In this document: in pieces, positions 27,700-35,196 of the stretch
Position numbering within the stretch: position 1 is the first letter of the stretch
How the letters are laid out: the number at the start of each line of letters is the position of its first letter
From: Cytobacillus gottheilii
Lineage (GTDB): Bacteria > Bacillota > Bacilli > Bacillales > Cytobacillaceae
DNA length: 64,000 nt
Direction: 5' to 3'
NCBI RefSeq assembly: GCF_001636345.1
Contig: NZ_KV440945.1
Location: 4,460,946-4,524,945 of the forward strand
Notes under the pieces: model-generated
Told to the model about the DNA's origin: nothing
Databases searched by the model: none
What the model saw: only the letters and a program-made list of their open reading frames with translations
Translations under genes and position numbers: made by a program

Positions 27700-27797
27700 A
27701 GCGCCACTTTCCTACGCAGGTACGAACCTGTTCAGGTTATGAGGGTTTAAAAGTAACTACTTTATTCTCAGCCCTTATCAAGGGATCCCCTAGTGTG
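27700..27797 (-). promoter_or_regulatory. TPP riboswitch (THI element)
   Basis: Read on the minus strand, the aptamer carries AGGGGATCCC, the conserved GGGCTGAGA (near 27767-27775), ACCCTCATAACCTGA and ACCTGCGTAGGAAAGTGG. The outer helix pairs CACT near 27794-27797 with AGTG at 27705-27708. It precedes the tenI-thiO-thiS-thiG-thiF operon. Thiamin pyrophosphate binding would lock the outer helix and free the terminator. The call is certain at the family level. Confidence 0.96.
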
Positions 27798-27950
27798 AAT
27801 CTTATTATAAAACTGTTATACATATTTTAGCATAAATTAAAAAGGTTTCCACCTTTTTTTCAAGATTTATAGGTGCTTCATTCAACCTTCAATTGGCTCG
27901 ATATGTATTTCCAGCAATGCCTAAGTTGATATTAGGACATATATATACGC

Positions 27951-27983
27951 AAAAAAAAGAAGCAGTGCATTGGAACACTGCTT
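27951..27983 (-). terminator. Rho-independent terminator of sda
   Basis: On the minus strand AAGCAGTG / CACTGCTT (27976-27983, 27960-27967) form an 8-bp stem followed by a T-rich tail (A run 27951-27958). It follows the sda stop by 9 bases. Confidence 0.88.
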
Positions 27984-27992
27984 TGCTAGATG

Positions 27993-28136
27993 CTATGATT
28001 TCATTTCAACTGGTTTTTTTTTCGTAGTTTTTAAGTTTCTTCTTATCATCTCTTCTGCTAGCATTGCAATAAAATCTTCATCAAGTTCTAGTCTTATTGC
28101 ATCTTGATAGGCTTCGATTAATTCCTCATTTGACAT
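27993..28136 (-). CDS. sda: Sporulation histidine kinase inhibitor Sda
   Basis: A 47-residue protein reading MSNEELIEAYQDAIRLELDE then DFIAMLAEEMIRRNLK. This is the Sda helical hairpin (LSDELLIESYFKA... and DFIELIENEIKRRSL in B. subtilis). Sda binds the dimerisation helices of sporulation kinases KinA/KinB and blocks autophosphorylation when replication is disturbed. The tail after residue 36 (TTKKKPVEMKS) is longer and more basic than in the B. subtilis protein. The gene has its own terminator. I see no clear DnaA boxes upstream, so the replication link known in B. subtilis is not evident here. It sits 81 bases downstream of an unusual kinase cluster. Confidence 0.85.
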   Translation of the reverse strand: MSNEELIEAYQDAIRLELDEDFIAMLAEEMIRRNLKTTKKKPVEMKS

Positions 28137-28217
28137 TTTCAAAACAAACCTTACCCCTTTGACACAGTTTTACCCTTATATTTTACATTTTGTTCTGTAA
28201 CAGTACAAAGTAAATTT

Positions 28218-28574
28218 TTATATTTCCTTCAAAGATGAAAGTGCGAGGACAAGGGCTTTCCGATAAAATTCCTCTCGCTCTGCTGATAGTTGGCCTTCAA
28301 TTTTAGAATAAATTCTCTCAAAATTATCAATTATATGCTCTGTTTTCATTCCTCTGCTCGTTAACACATTGTTAAGCCAGTGTGAATAATCGAGGAAAAT
28401 CTTTGGTTCATTGACAGAAAAAGCTGTTTCGAGATTTTTAAAGTGATGCCCGTTATCTTCCTTGCACTTTTCTTTGCCCCGTTCTCCAAATCGCTCCATC
28501 AGTTCGGGGTAGGCAAGATATGTATCCTTCATGACATCTTCTATGATGTTTGCAATAATTATATCATCATTCAT
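28218..28574 (-). CDS. Small helical protein of the B12-sensor/kinase cluster
   Basis: A 118-residue, probably all-helical protein. The ATG at 28574 has GAGGTG six bases upstream; an in-frame start at 28598 has no site. Recognisable features are KCKEDNGHHFKNLETAFSVN, FLDYSHWLNNVLTSRGMKTE and HIIDNFERIYSKI. The HHF...L..A and DY..WL...L..RG patterns recall helical sensor bundles, including heme-free globin-like domains, but I cannot assign a family. It is the third gene behind the cobalamin-binding protein and the kinase-like protein, with 47 bases between, so a partner role is likely. Confidence 0.65.
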   Translation of the reverse strand: MNDDIIIANIIEDVMKDTYLAYPELMERFGERGKEKCKEDNGHHFKNLETAFSVNEPKIFLDYSHWLNNVLTSRGMKTEHIIDNFERIYSKIEGQLSAEREEFYRKALVLALSSLKEI

Positions 28575-28621
28575 CCTTATCACCTCTATCAATAGCATTT
28601 CCGGAGCTGCATTTACGATCC

Positions 28622-29728
28622 TTACATATCTATAGGCAGAATAATGGTAAATTGCGAGCCGCTTTCTGCTTCACTTTTCACCTCAATTGTGCCTCCATGC
28701 ATATTGATAATATGCAGTGAAACAGCCAATCCAATTCCAGTTCCCTTCTCTTTCATCGTGAAAAATGGGGTGAAAAGGTTTGCAATGGTTACTTGTGTCA
28801 TCCCGATTCCATTGTCCTCAAATGAGATACTAATGGCATCATCTGTTAAATCCGTTCTTATGAGAATTTGTCCATTGTTTCTGTTTTTGCTATTTTGGAT
28901 CGCTTCCATCCCGTTTCTCAGGATGTTTAAGAAGACTTGCTTCATCTGCTTCACATCAACATTAACAGCAGGCAGAATATGTTCTTTTACATACTTTACT
29001 TCACAATGGATCTTTTTTGATTCTGCATTTGTCAGCTGGACCACTTCAGTAATCATTTTCTGCAGGTTGGATTGGGTTTTGTTAGGAGTAGCTGGTTTCG
29101 TCGTATTCAAATATTGGTAGATAAGATTGTTTGCCTGATTGATTTCGTCTAATGCTATATTTGCATAATGCTCTTTGCCAATCGAGCTTAAATGCGGCTT
29201 AAGCAATTGTAAAAAACCCCTGATACTTGTTAAGGGCTTCTTCAATTCATCTGCAATGTGACTGACTAACTTACTAATATTCGATAGATTGTCATGCTGC
29301 ATAAGAAGCTGCTGCACTCTTTTTAAAGAGTGTTCGAGTTCATCCTGTTTCTCAGCAATTGTAAGGTTTTCGTTATTCAGCTGTTTTTCCAGCTTTGTTA
29401 CAAATGATTGGACCTGATGAACAAATTCTTGTTTTTCAATACAAAAAACATTTAACTTCTTTTCTGAATCCCATTGAATATATACATCAAAAAGGGTAAT
29501 AGGCTGGTGCTTCGTCAGCATATTAATTTCAATCTTCGTTTGGCCGACGTTAGATTTCATAAACTTTTCGACCTTTTTTATACTTCCATAATCAACCAAA
29601 TCCATAAAATTGGACGCTTGCGGGAAATGCTGAAATACTTCGTCAGATACTCCCAGGATCTTTAATTGCTCATCCATTATAAAATATGGGAAAGGGACAG
29701 ATTCAATATAGTTCTTAGCTACCGACAT
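28622..29728 (-). CDS. PAS-containing histidine-kinase-like protein lacking the phospho-acceptor His
   Basis: A 368-residue cytosolic protein. A PAS-like domain (about 1-110), a coiled coil (about 110-145, EKQLNNENLTIAEKQDELE), a HisKA-like helix pair (about 148-215) and an ATPase domain (about 250-368). The ATPase motifs are intact: N box FLNILRNGMEAIQNSK, G1 FEDNGIGM, G2 KEKGTGIGLAVSLHI. The H box reads HIADELKKPLTSIRGFLQLL: the usual His-Glu-x-x-x-Pro-Leu-Thr has Asp160 in place of His. His157 lies three residues earlier, which is off register. It may therefore be an ATP-binding pseudokinase. It overlaps the B12-binding gene upstream by 14 bases. Confidence 0.82.
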   Translation of the reverse strand: MSVAKNYIESVPFPYFIMDEQLKILGVSDEVFQHFPQASNFMDLVDYGSIKKVEKFMKSNVGQTKIEINMLTKHQPITLFDVYIQWDSEKKLNVFCIEKQEFVHQVQSFVTKLEKQLNNENLTIAEKQDELEHSLKRVQQLLMQHDNLSNISKLVSHIADELKKPLTSIRGFLQLLKPHLSSIGKEHYANIALDEINQANNLIYQYLNTTKPATPNKTQSNLQKMITEVVQLTNAESKKIHCEVKYVKEHILPAVNVDVKQMKQVFLNILRNGMEAIQNSKNRNNGQILIRTDLTDDAISISFEDNGIGMTQVTIANLFTPFFTMKEKGTGIGLAVSLHIINMHGGTIEVKSEAESGSQFTIILPIDM

Positions 29729-30377
29729 AATCTCTGCTGCTAATCCTATTATTCACAAGCCAATCATTAACCTCAACCAAATCCTTCAGCACCACAGTTT
29801 TACTTTTAAGATAATCATTTAATGGATACATGGTTGATACTCTCCCTCCAACTATAATCTTCGGCTGATAGTCTAATTGGTCAATTTGCTCCACCAATCG
29901 GATCAGATTCGGAAGATTATACACGATAGATATTGAGATACATAGGACATCTGGTCTCCACTTATTTGCAAATACAACTGCATCATGTACAGGAAGATTT
30001 GATCCAAAAAAGCGTATATCCCAGCTATGTTCTTTAAAGACATTGTGGACCATTTTTAGACCTAGACTATGTTCTTCCCCTTCTATGCAAAACATCATTA
30101 CCTTGCCTGGAGACTTCTTTTTTTCGACCGCAGCACTTTCTCCTACTTTAGAAAGCACAAAACTGCATACATTGGATGCAATATGCTCCTCTGCCACAGA
30201 AATTTCGTTTTCCTCCCAAAGCTCGCCTATGTATCTCATTACTTTCGTTACTAGCATTTCATAAATATATAGACGATCGTATCCTTCATCAATCAATTTT
30301 GATATTTCAACCCATGTGCCGTGTTCGTCTCCTTTTAGCATTAAACCTGCTAAATCCTTTACTATTTTTTCTTGCAT
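29715..30377 (-). CDS. Cobalamin-binding protein, CarH-like photosensor core without DNA-binding domain
   Basis: A 220-residue protein with a four-helix cap (about 1-85) and a Rossmann-like B12-binding domain (about 88-205). The cap has Trp54, nine residues, then Glu64-His65 (WEENEISVAEEH), the W-x9-E-H signature that in CarH/LitR packs against the deoxyadenosyl group. The binding domain has E-x-H-x-x-G (EEHSLG, His103), as in CarH rather than the D-x-H-x-x-G of methyl-transfer proteins, then SISIVYN and IIVGGRVS for the nucleotide tail. There is no MerR helix-turn-helix, so it would act by protein contact. The next gene, overlapping by 14 bases, is a kinase-like protein. ATG 30377 has AGAGTG six bases upstream; an in-frame GTG at 30386 is possible. 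Confidence 0.82.
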   Translation of the reverse strand: MQEKIVKDLAGLMLKGDEHGTWVEISKLIDEGYDRLYIYEMLVTKVMRYIGELWEENEISVAEEHIASNVCSFVLSKVGESAAVEKKKSPGKVMMFCIEGEEHSLGLKMVHNVFKEHSWDIRFFGSNLPVHDAVVFANKWRPDVLCISISIVYNLPNLIRLVEQIDQLDYQPKIIVGGRVSTMYPLNDYLKSKTVVLKDLVEVNDWLVNNRISSRDYVGS

Positions 30378-30475
30378 TGCAAACACTCTTTTACCGTTTT
30401 TATCATCAGTTTAACAGAAGAAAGTACCATCTACTAGTAGAATTTGATAGATTATGGAATTTTCATAAAAATCCT

Positions 30476-31822
30476 CTATTTGAATTTTAATCTTTCTAAC
30501 TTCCCAACTGACATCGCTAGAAATAGAGATCTGCCTAACGTAAAAATAATAAACGAAAGCCACAGCTGATGCGGTGTCATGGCTGATTGGACAGCAAAGG
30601 TATACACCAGAAACATGATGAGCGCCATAAAAATACTATTGCGCACATATTTTGCTTCAGCCGCTCCTGAAAACACACCTTCCAGCTGAAGATTCCAGAA
30701 GCCCACAATTGGGTATACCACCATCCAGATTAAAAGTGAGGCAGCCTGAATTCTTACTTCCTGAATGTTTGTAAAAAAGGATAAAAGCTGTTCGCCAAAA
30801 AGTAAAACGGCGAGCGCTAACACGCCTGCAGATATAGCTCCCCATGTAAAGGAAAGCGAAAGTGTTCGTTTGAACAAGGTTTTTTGCTGACTGCCAATGG
30901 ATTTGCCAATCAGGATACTAGAGGCATTTCCAAATCCTCCAATCAGATAGGCTATTATATAGTGGATCTGCAGTAAAATACTGTTTGCTGCCAGCGCCAC
31001 TTCATCCATTCTGGCACTCATCGCTGTAAAAACACCTGTCATGGTTAATAGACAAATAGATCTTAAAAATAAATCTCTATTTAATATAAGCATTTTCATA
31101 AATGCATCTTTCTTTAAGATCAGCTTCCAGCGAACGGAACTCATGTCGATTTGTTTCATCTTTAGTACAAAATATAGTCCTATGAAAACGGTGCTGACTT
31201 CAGCGATTAACGTAGCAATCGCCACTCCCGCTACACCCATTCCAAAACCGAGTACAAATAAGAGATCCAATAAAATATTGCATATGTTCATATATACTTG
31301 TGTAGCTAATGATAATTTGACCTTCCCTAATCCCATCAGCCACCCAATTAACACATAATTTAATAGTGCAAAAGGCGCTCCCCAGATTCTTATGGAGAAA
31401 TACGCAGAGGTCAATGACTCTATTTCAGATTGGATGCCTAATAATTTTTGAGAAACATACAGAATTGGACCTTGCAGAATAATAAAAATAAGACCAATAC
31501 CAAGTGCTATGGCCATAGGACGCAAAAATGATAAGGCAGATTCCTCCTTATCATTTGCACCGATTGCCTGTGCTGTTAAGCCTGTTGTACTTACTCTTAA
31601 AAAGCCCAGCAGCCAGTAAATTGTATTAAAAATAACTGCACCGATAGATACAGCACCTATCCCCACCGGATCAGGCATCCTCCCTACTACAGCAGTATCA
31701 ACAGCTCCGATCAGCGGTGTTGAAATCCCTGCAATAATCAGCGGAATGGCCAGTTTAATATATTCCTGATGAGTGACAGTCGTCTGTAAACCCTTTGAAA
31801 CGGCTGATTTCCGCATTTCCAT
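30476..31822 (-). CDS. MATE-family multidrug efflux protein (DinF type)
   Basis: A 448-residue, 12-helix MATE transporter. The N-terminal half has PLIGAVDTAVVGRMPDPVGI and the pattern IYWLLGFLRVSTTGLTAQAI typical of the DinF/DNA-damage-inducible subgroup. Such proteins exchange Na+ or H+ for cationic drugs. The start is taken at ATG 31822 because GGAGG lies 9 bases upstream; the frame is open to 31846. It ends 90 bases before the B12-sensor cluster begins and may be co-transcribed with the ABC genes upstream (30-base gap). Confidence 0.88.
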   Translation of the reverse strand: MEMRKSAVSKGLQTTVTHQEYIKLAIPLIIAGISTPLIGAVDTAVVGRMPDPVGIGAVSIGAVIFNTIYWLLGFLRVSTTGLTAQAIGANDKEESALSFLRPMAIALGIGLIFIILQGPILYVSQKLLGIQSEIESLTSAYFSIRIWGAPFALLNYVLIGWLMGLGKVKLSLATQVYMNICNILLDLLFVLGFGMGVAGVAIATLIAEVSTVFIGLYFVLKMKQIDMSSVRWKLILKKDAFMKMLILNRDLFLRSICLLTMTGVFTAMSARMDEVALAANSILLQIHYIIAYLIGGFGNASSILIGKSIGSQQKTLFKRTLSLSFTWGAISAGVLALAVLLFGEQLLSFFTNIQEVRIQAASLLIWMVVYPIVGFWNLQLEGVFSGAAEAKYVRNSIFMALIMFLVYTFAVQSAMTPHQLWLSFIIFTLGRSLFLAMSVGKLERLKFK

Positions 31823-31852
31823 TCTATTTAATCCTCCGATGGACATATGCCC

Positions 31853-32611
31853 TTAAAATATTTCAATTAATTCCTTTGTATACGAATGACGATCCTCTGA
31901 AAATAGTTGAGAAACAGGAAATTGATCGACTATTTTTCCTTTTTTCATCACCATTATCTGCTGGCTTAATTGATTAACAGCTGTTAAGTCATGTGAAATA
32001 AATAAATAAGATAGCTGTAATTGTTGGCGAAGCTCCCCCAATAAAGCTAATACTTCCGCTTGCGTGATCACATCAAGACTAGCAGTTGGCTCATCAAGAA
32101 TCAACATTTCAGGTTCAATACTGATGGCCCTTGCAATGGTCACGCGCTGCCGCTGTCCGCCGCTGATTTCATGCGGATATCTGTCTCCCATCCCTTTCGG
32201 CAATCCAACCGCTTCTAAAAGCTGATTGACGTACTGATCCTTTGACGTAAAAGAAAAATGAGTTAATGATAACTCCTTTTGGTATTGAAGATATGGGTCT
32301 AGTATGGAATCCTTTATTTTCAAGCGGGGATTTAAGGCTGCTGTAGGATTTTGAAAAATAATCTGTATATCCTTACGAATTGGCCGAAGCTGACTTTGGT
32401 TTAACTTTTGAATTTCCTTGTCTTTAAAAGTGATTGAACCAGCATCTACACTCTCCAGCCGAAGCAGGCAGCGTGAAAGTGTACTTTTTCCACAGCCGCT
32501 TTCGCCGACAAGGCCAAGACATTCTCCCTTTTTCAGATCAAATGATATATGATCCACGGCGTTTATTCCATTATAGGATTTAACTAGATCTTTAACTGAA
32601 AGTAGGTTCAT
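31853..32611 (-). CDS. ABC importer ATPase, OppF/NikE/CntF type
   Basis: A 252-residue ATPase with Walker A GESGCGKST, signature ISGGQRQRVTIARA, Walker B MLILDEPTA and the switch His in FISHDLTAVNQL. It pairs with the ATPase encoded just upstream (20-base overlap). It lacks the long C-terminal peptide-transport extension of oligopeptide OppF, as in nickel and metallophore systems. It is the last gene of the five-gene importer SBP-permease-permease-ATPase-ATPase, controlled at the Zur box at 36.8 kb. Confidence 0.93.
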   Translation of the reverse strand: MNLLSVKDLVKSYNGINAVDHISFDLKKGECLGLVGESGCGKSTLSRCLLRLESVDAGSITFKDKEIQKLNQSQLRPIRKDIQIIFQNPTAALNPRLKIKDSILDPYLQYQKELSLTHFSFTSKDQYVNQLLEAVGLPKGMGDRYPHEISGGQRQRVTIARAISIEPEMLILDEPTASLDVITQAEVLALLGELRQQLQLSYLFISHDLTAVNQLSQQIMVMKKGKIVDQFPVSQLFSEDRHSYTKELIEIF

Positions 32612-33407
32612 GTTTTTTCTCCTCTTCTAAACCTGAACGCAGCCCGCTGCTTAAGATAGGAGCTGCTTTAATCAATTGACGGGTATATTCGTGTCTCGGA
32701 TGATCGAGTATACGGTGTTTTCCGCCCGTTTCAATAATCTGGCCATCCTTCATGACAGCCAGACGATCGGCATAGCGCCTAACATGACGCCAATCGTGCG
32801 TAATAAAAAGAATGGCACAGCCCGTATCCTTCTGCTTTTGAGCTAATAACTGCAGAATTTTATGACTTGAAACACTATCCAAAGCAGTCGTGATTTCATC
32901 TGCAATCACAAGTTCTGGTGAGAGCATAAGCGCTAAGGCGATTGAAACACGCTGAAGCTGCCCTCCGCTAAGCTGAAATGCATACCTTTTATAAAAAGAT
33001 GCATCCAATCCGACTGATTCCAGCGCTTCAATGGCATTCTCTTTTCGTTTCTCTTTACTTGAGATGCCATGTGCTTTTTGATACTCCTGAAAATGCTGAG
33101 CAATCGTTCGAAAAGGAGTAAAAGAGCCATGATAATTCTGAAAAATATATGAAATTCGCTTGCCGCGAATATCTTTCATTTGCTTCCTGTCTAAAGTCAG
33201 CATGTTTTGATCCATGAACTGAATAGTTCCATTCGCCTTTAAGTTTGCCGGCAGCATCTGTCCTATAGCCTGTGACAACACGCTTTTTCCGCTCCCGCTT
33301 TGACCCACTAAGGCGAACCATTCCCCTTTCCGAACGGACAAAGAGACATTATGAACAAGCTGTTTTTCCTTCGTGCTGACATTTAATTGTTCAATTGATA
33401 GAATCAT
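32592..33407 (-). CDS. ABC importer ATPase, OppD/NikD/CntD type
   Basis: A 271-residue ATPase with Walker A GQSGSGKSV, signature LSGGQLQRVSIALA, Walker B ELVIADEITTALD and switch His FITHDWRHV. It has the shorter form seen in NikD/CntD. It overlaps permease (4 bases) and the second ATPase (20 bases), consistent with coupled translation of a complex. Confidence 0.93.
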   Translation of the reverse strand: MILSIEQLNVSTKEKQLVHNVSLSVRKGEWFALVGQSGSGKSVLSQAIGQMLPANLKANGTIQFMDQNMLTLDRKQMKDIRGKRISYIFQNYHGSFTPFRTIAQHFQEYQKAHGISSKEKRKENAIEALESVGLDASFYKRYAFQLSGGQLQRVSIALALMLSPELVIADEITTALDSVSSHKILQLLAQKQKDTGCAILFITHDWRHVRRYADRLAVMKDGQIIETGGKHRILDHPRHEYTRQLIKAAPILSSGLRSGLEEEKKHEPTFS

Positions 33408-34252
33408 CCTTGCATCTCCTTTTTAACATCAAAGCGATCTCTCCAATAATCTCCAAGCATATTTGTAATTAATACGACAAGTACGATCGCTAAACCTGGA
33501 TAAATCATTAATTCAGGATGTGATTGGAAATGTGATTTTGAGTCGTTCAGCATTGTGCCCCACTCTGGAACTGGCGGCTGTGCACCAAGACCAATATAGG
33601 AGAGGGAAGAAATTAATAAAATGATTTTCCCTAGGTCCAAACTTGCCATGACAAGGACATTCCCTACAATATGAGGAATCATATGCTTTTTGATAATGCT
33701 AAATGAAGATAATCCATTTGTGCGAGCTGCTAAAATATAGTCCTTCTTAGACTCAATCATGACAGTACTGCGGACAAGCCGCGCGTAATTCACCCATTTG
33801 ACCAATACAATGGCAAGCATTAAGTTCCCAATCCCAGGACCAAGCAAACCGCTAAGCACAATCGCTACAATCGTATCTGGAAATGCCAAAAACCCATCCG
33901 CAATTCTCATAAAAATACGATCAACGACACCACCCTTATACCCTGATATAAGGCCGATGGGAATTCCAACGAGCAGGGCAGCCAGAAGCGCAAATAAACT
34001 ATAGCCAATCGTCTGCTGTCCGCCTAACAGAAGCCTTGTCAAAACATCTCTGCCAAGATGATCGGTACCCAGCGGATGCTCCCAGCTCGAGTCCTGCAGC
34101 CTTTCGCCAAGATTGGTTAATGTTGCATCGTGCTGTAAATATAAGAAGGTATAAAGACAAACAAGCACAATAACGACAAGCAGAAGCTTGAGCAAATTTA
34201 GCTGCCATTTTCCTTTTTGTTTTTTTTGCGCAAGAGCATACAACAACTTCAT
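33404..34252 (-). CDS. ABC importer permease, OppC/NikC/CntC type
   Basis: A 282-residue inner-membrane permease with six helices. HPLGTDHLGRDVLTRLLLG near the N-terminus is the family hallmark, the ATPase-contact (EAA) loop is around DYILAARTNGLSSFSIIKKH, and YIGLGAQPPVPEWGTML is typical of NikC/DppC. It is directly downstream of the partner permease (sharing base 34252). Confidence 0.94.
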   Translation of the reverse strand: MKLLYALAQKKQKGKWQLNLLKLLLVVIVLVCLYTFLYLQHDATLTNLGERLQDSSWEHPLGTDHLGRDVLTRLLLGGQQTIGYSLFALLAALLVGIPIGLISGYKGGVVDRIFMRIADGFLAFPDTIVAIVLSGLLGPGIGNLMLAIVLVKWVNYARLVRSTVMIESKKDYILAARTNGLSSFSIIKKHMIPHIVGNVLVMASLDLGKIILLISSLSYIGLGAQPPVPEWGTMLNDSKSHFQSHPELMIYPGLAIVLVVLITNMLGDYWRDRFDVKKEMQG

Positions 34253-35196
34253 TATTTGTTCTCCATTTCTTTCATTCTGATCTCAGGGTTTAAGTAGCGA
34301 AGCGAGAGATCAACACATGTATTTACGACAAATACAATCATAGCCATCACCAATATATATCCCTGAATTAAGGGGTAATCTCTCTGCCGAATCGCTTCGA
34401 CGACAAGACTTCCTAAACCAGGATAGGAAAAGATGACTTCAATAACAACAACACCGCCGATTAAACTCCCTAAGCTCACACCAAAAACAGTAATGACAGG
34501 CGGAATACTATGTCTGAATGCATGCATGAAAAAGATCCGGACTTCCGACAATCCGCGTGCACGTGCTGCTCGAATAAATTCCTGGCTAAACGAATCAAGC
34601 AAACTAGAACGAAGGAGACGCACATATACACTCGAAATTGCCAAACCTAATGTGATAGATGGCAGAAATAAAGACATGATTCCGTCTCTTCCCATCGTTG
34701 GGAACCAATTTAACTTAACTCCAAAGAGCTGAATGAAAATAAGCCCAAGCCAAAAGCTAGGGATTGCCGCTCCAATAATTGATAGAATTCTGCTGACATG
34801 ATCGATCCAATGATCACGATATAGAGCCGAAAGGGAGCCCAGAGGAATAGCGACCAGCAGCATGACAACAATCGCACCTAACGATAACTCTATAGTAGCA
34901 GGTAAAGCAGCAGCAATCATGTCCATCACTTTTTGTCCTGTTACAAAGGATTCGCCAAAATCTAATTGGATAAAATTCAAAAGCCAGAGCCCGTACTGGA
35001 CGAGAACTGGCTGATCGAATCCCATTTCAGTTCTAAGAGCTTCTACCTGCTCCTGGCTTACTGAAAGTTCATCTACATTTAGAATAGTTAAGACTGGATC
35101 ACCAGGGGCTAGCCTAATGAACAGAAAGCTAACAAACGTAATAAATAAAACGAATATTAATACTTCAAGGAATTTCCTGGTGATGATTTTAAACAT
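34252..35196 (-). CDS. ABC importer permease, OppB/NikB/CntB type
   Basis: A 314-residue permease with an N-terminal helix, FIRLAPGDPVLTI, and five further helices. The ATPase-contact loop is at EFIRAARARGLSEVRIFFMH. The end has YFSYPGLGSLVVEAIRQRDY-like sequence (IFSYPGLGSLVVEAI) as in NikB/DppB. It begins where the binding-protein gene ends. Confidence 0.94.
   Translation of the reverse strand: MFKIITRKFLEVLIFVLFITFVSFLFIRLAPGDPVLTILNVDELSVSQEQVEALRTEMGFDQPVLVQYGLWLLNFIQLDFGESFVTGQKVMDMIAAALPATIELSLGAIVVMLLVAIPLGSLSALYRDHWIDHVSRILSIIGAAIPSFWLGLIFIQLFGVKLNWFPTMGRDGIMSLFLPSITLGLAISSVYVRLLRSSLLDSFSQEFIRAARARGLSEVRIFFMHAFRHSIPPVITVFGVSLGSLIGGVVVIEVIFSYPGLGSLVVEAIRQRDYPLIQGYILVMAMIVFVVNTCVDLSLRYLNPEIRMKEMENK

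Noticed and set aside
27594..27707. N-terminal extension of TenI
   Set aside because: The extension would be encoded by the riboswitch terminator and aptamer end; GTG 27593 with AAAGGGG fits better.
28137..28217. DnaA boxes upstream of sda
   Set aside because: I looked for TTATNCACA-like 9-mers and saw none good enough to report.
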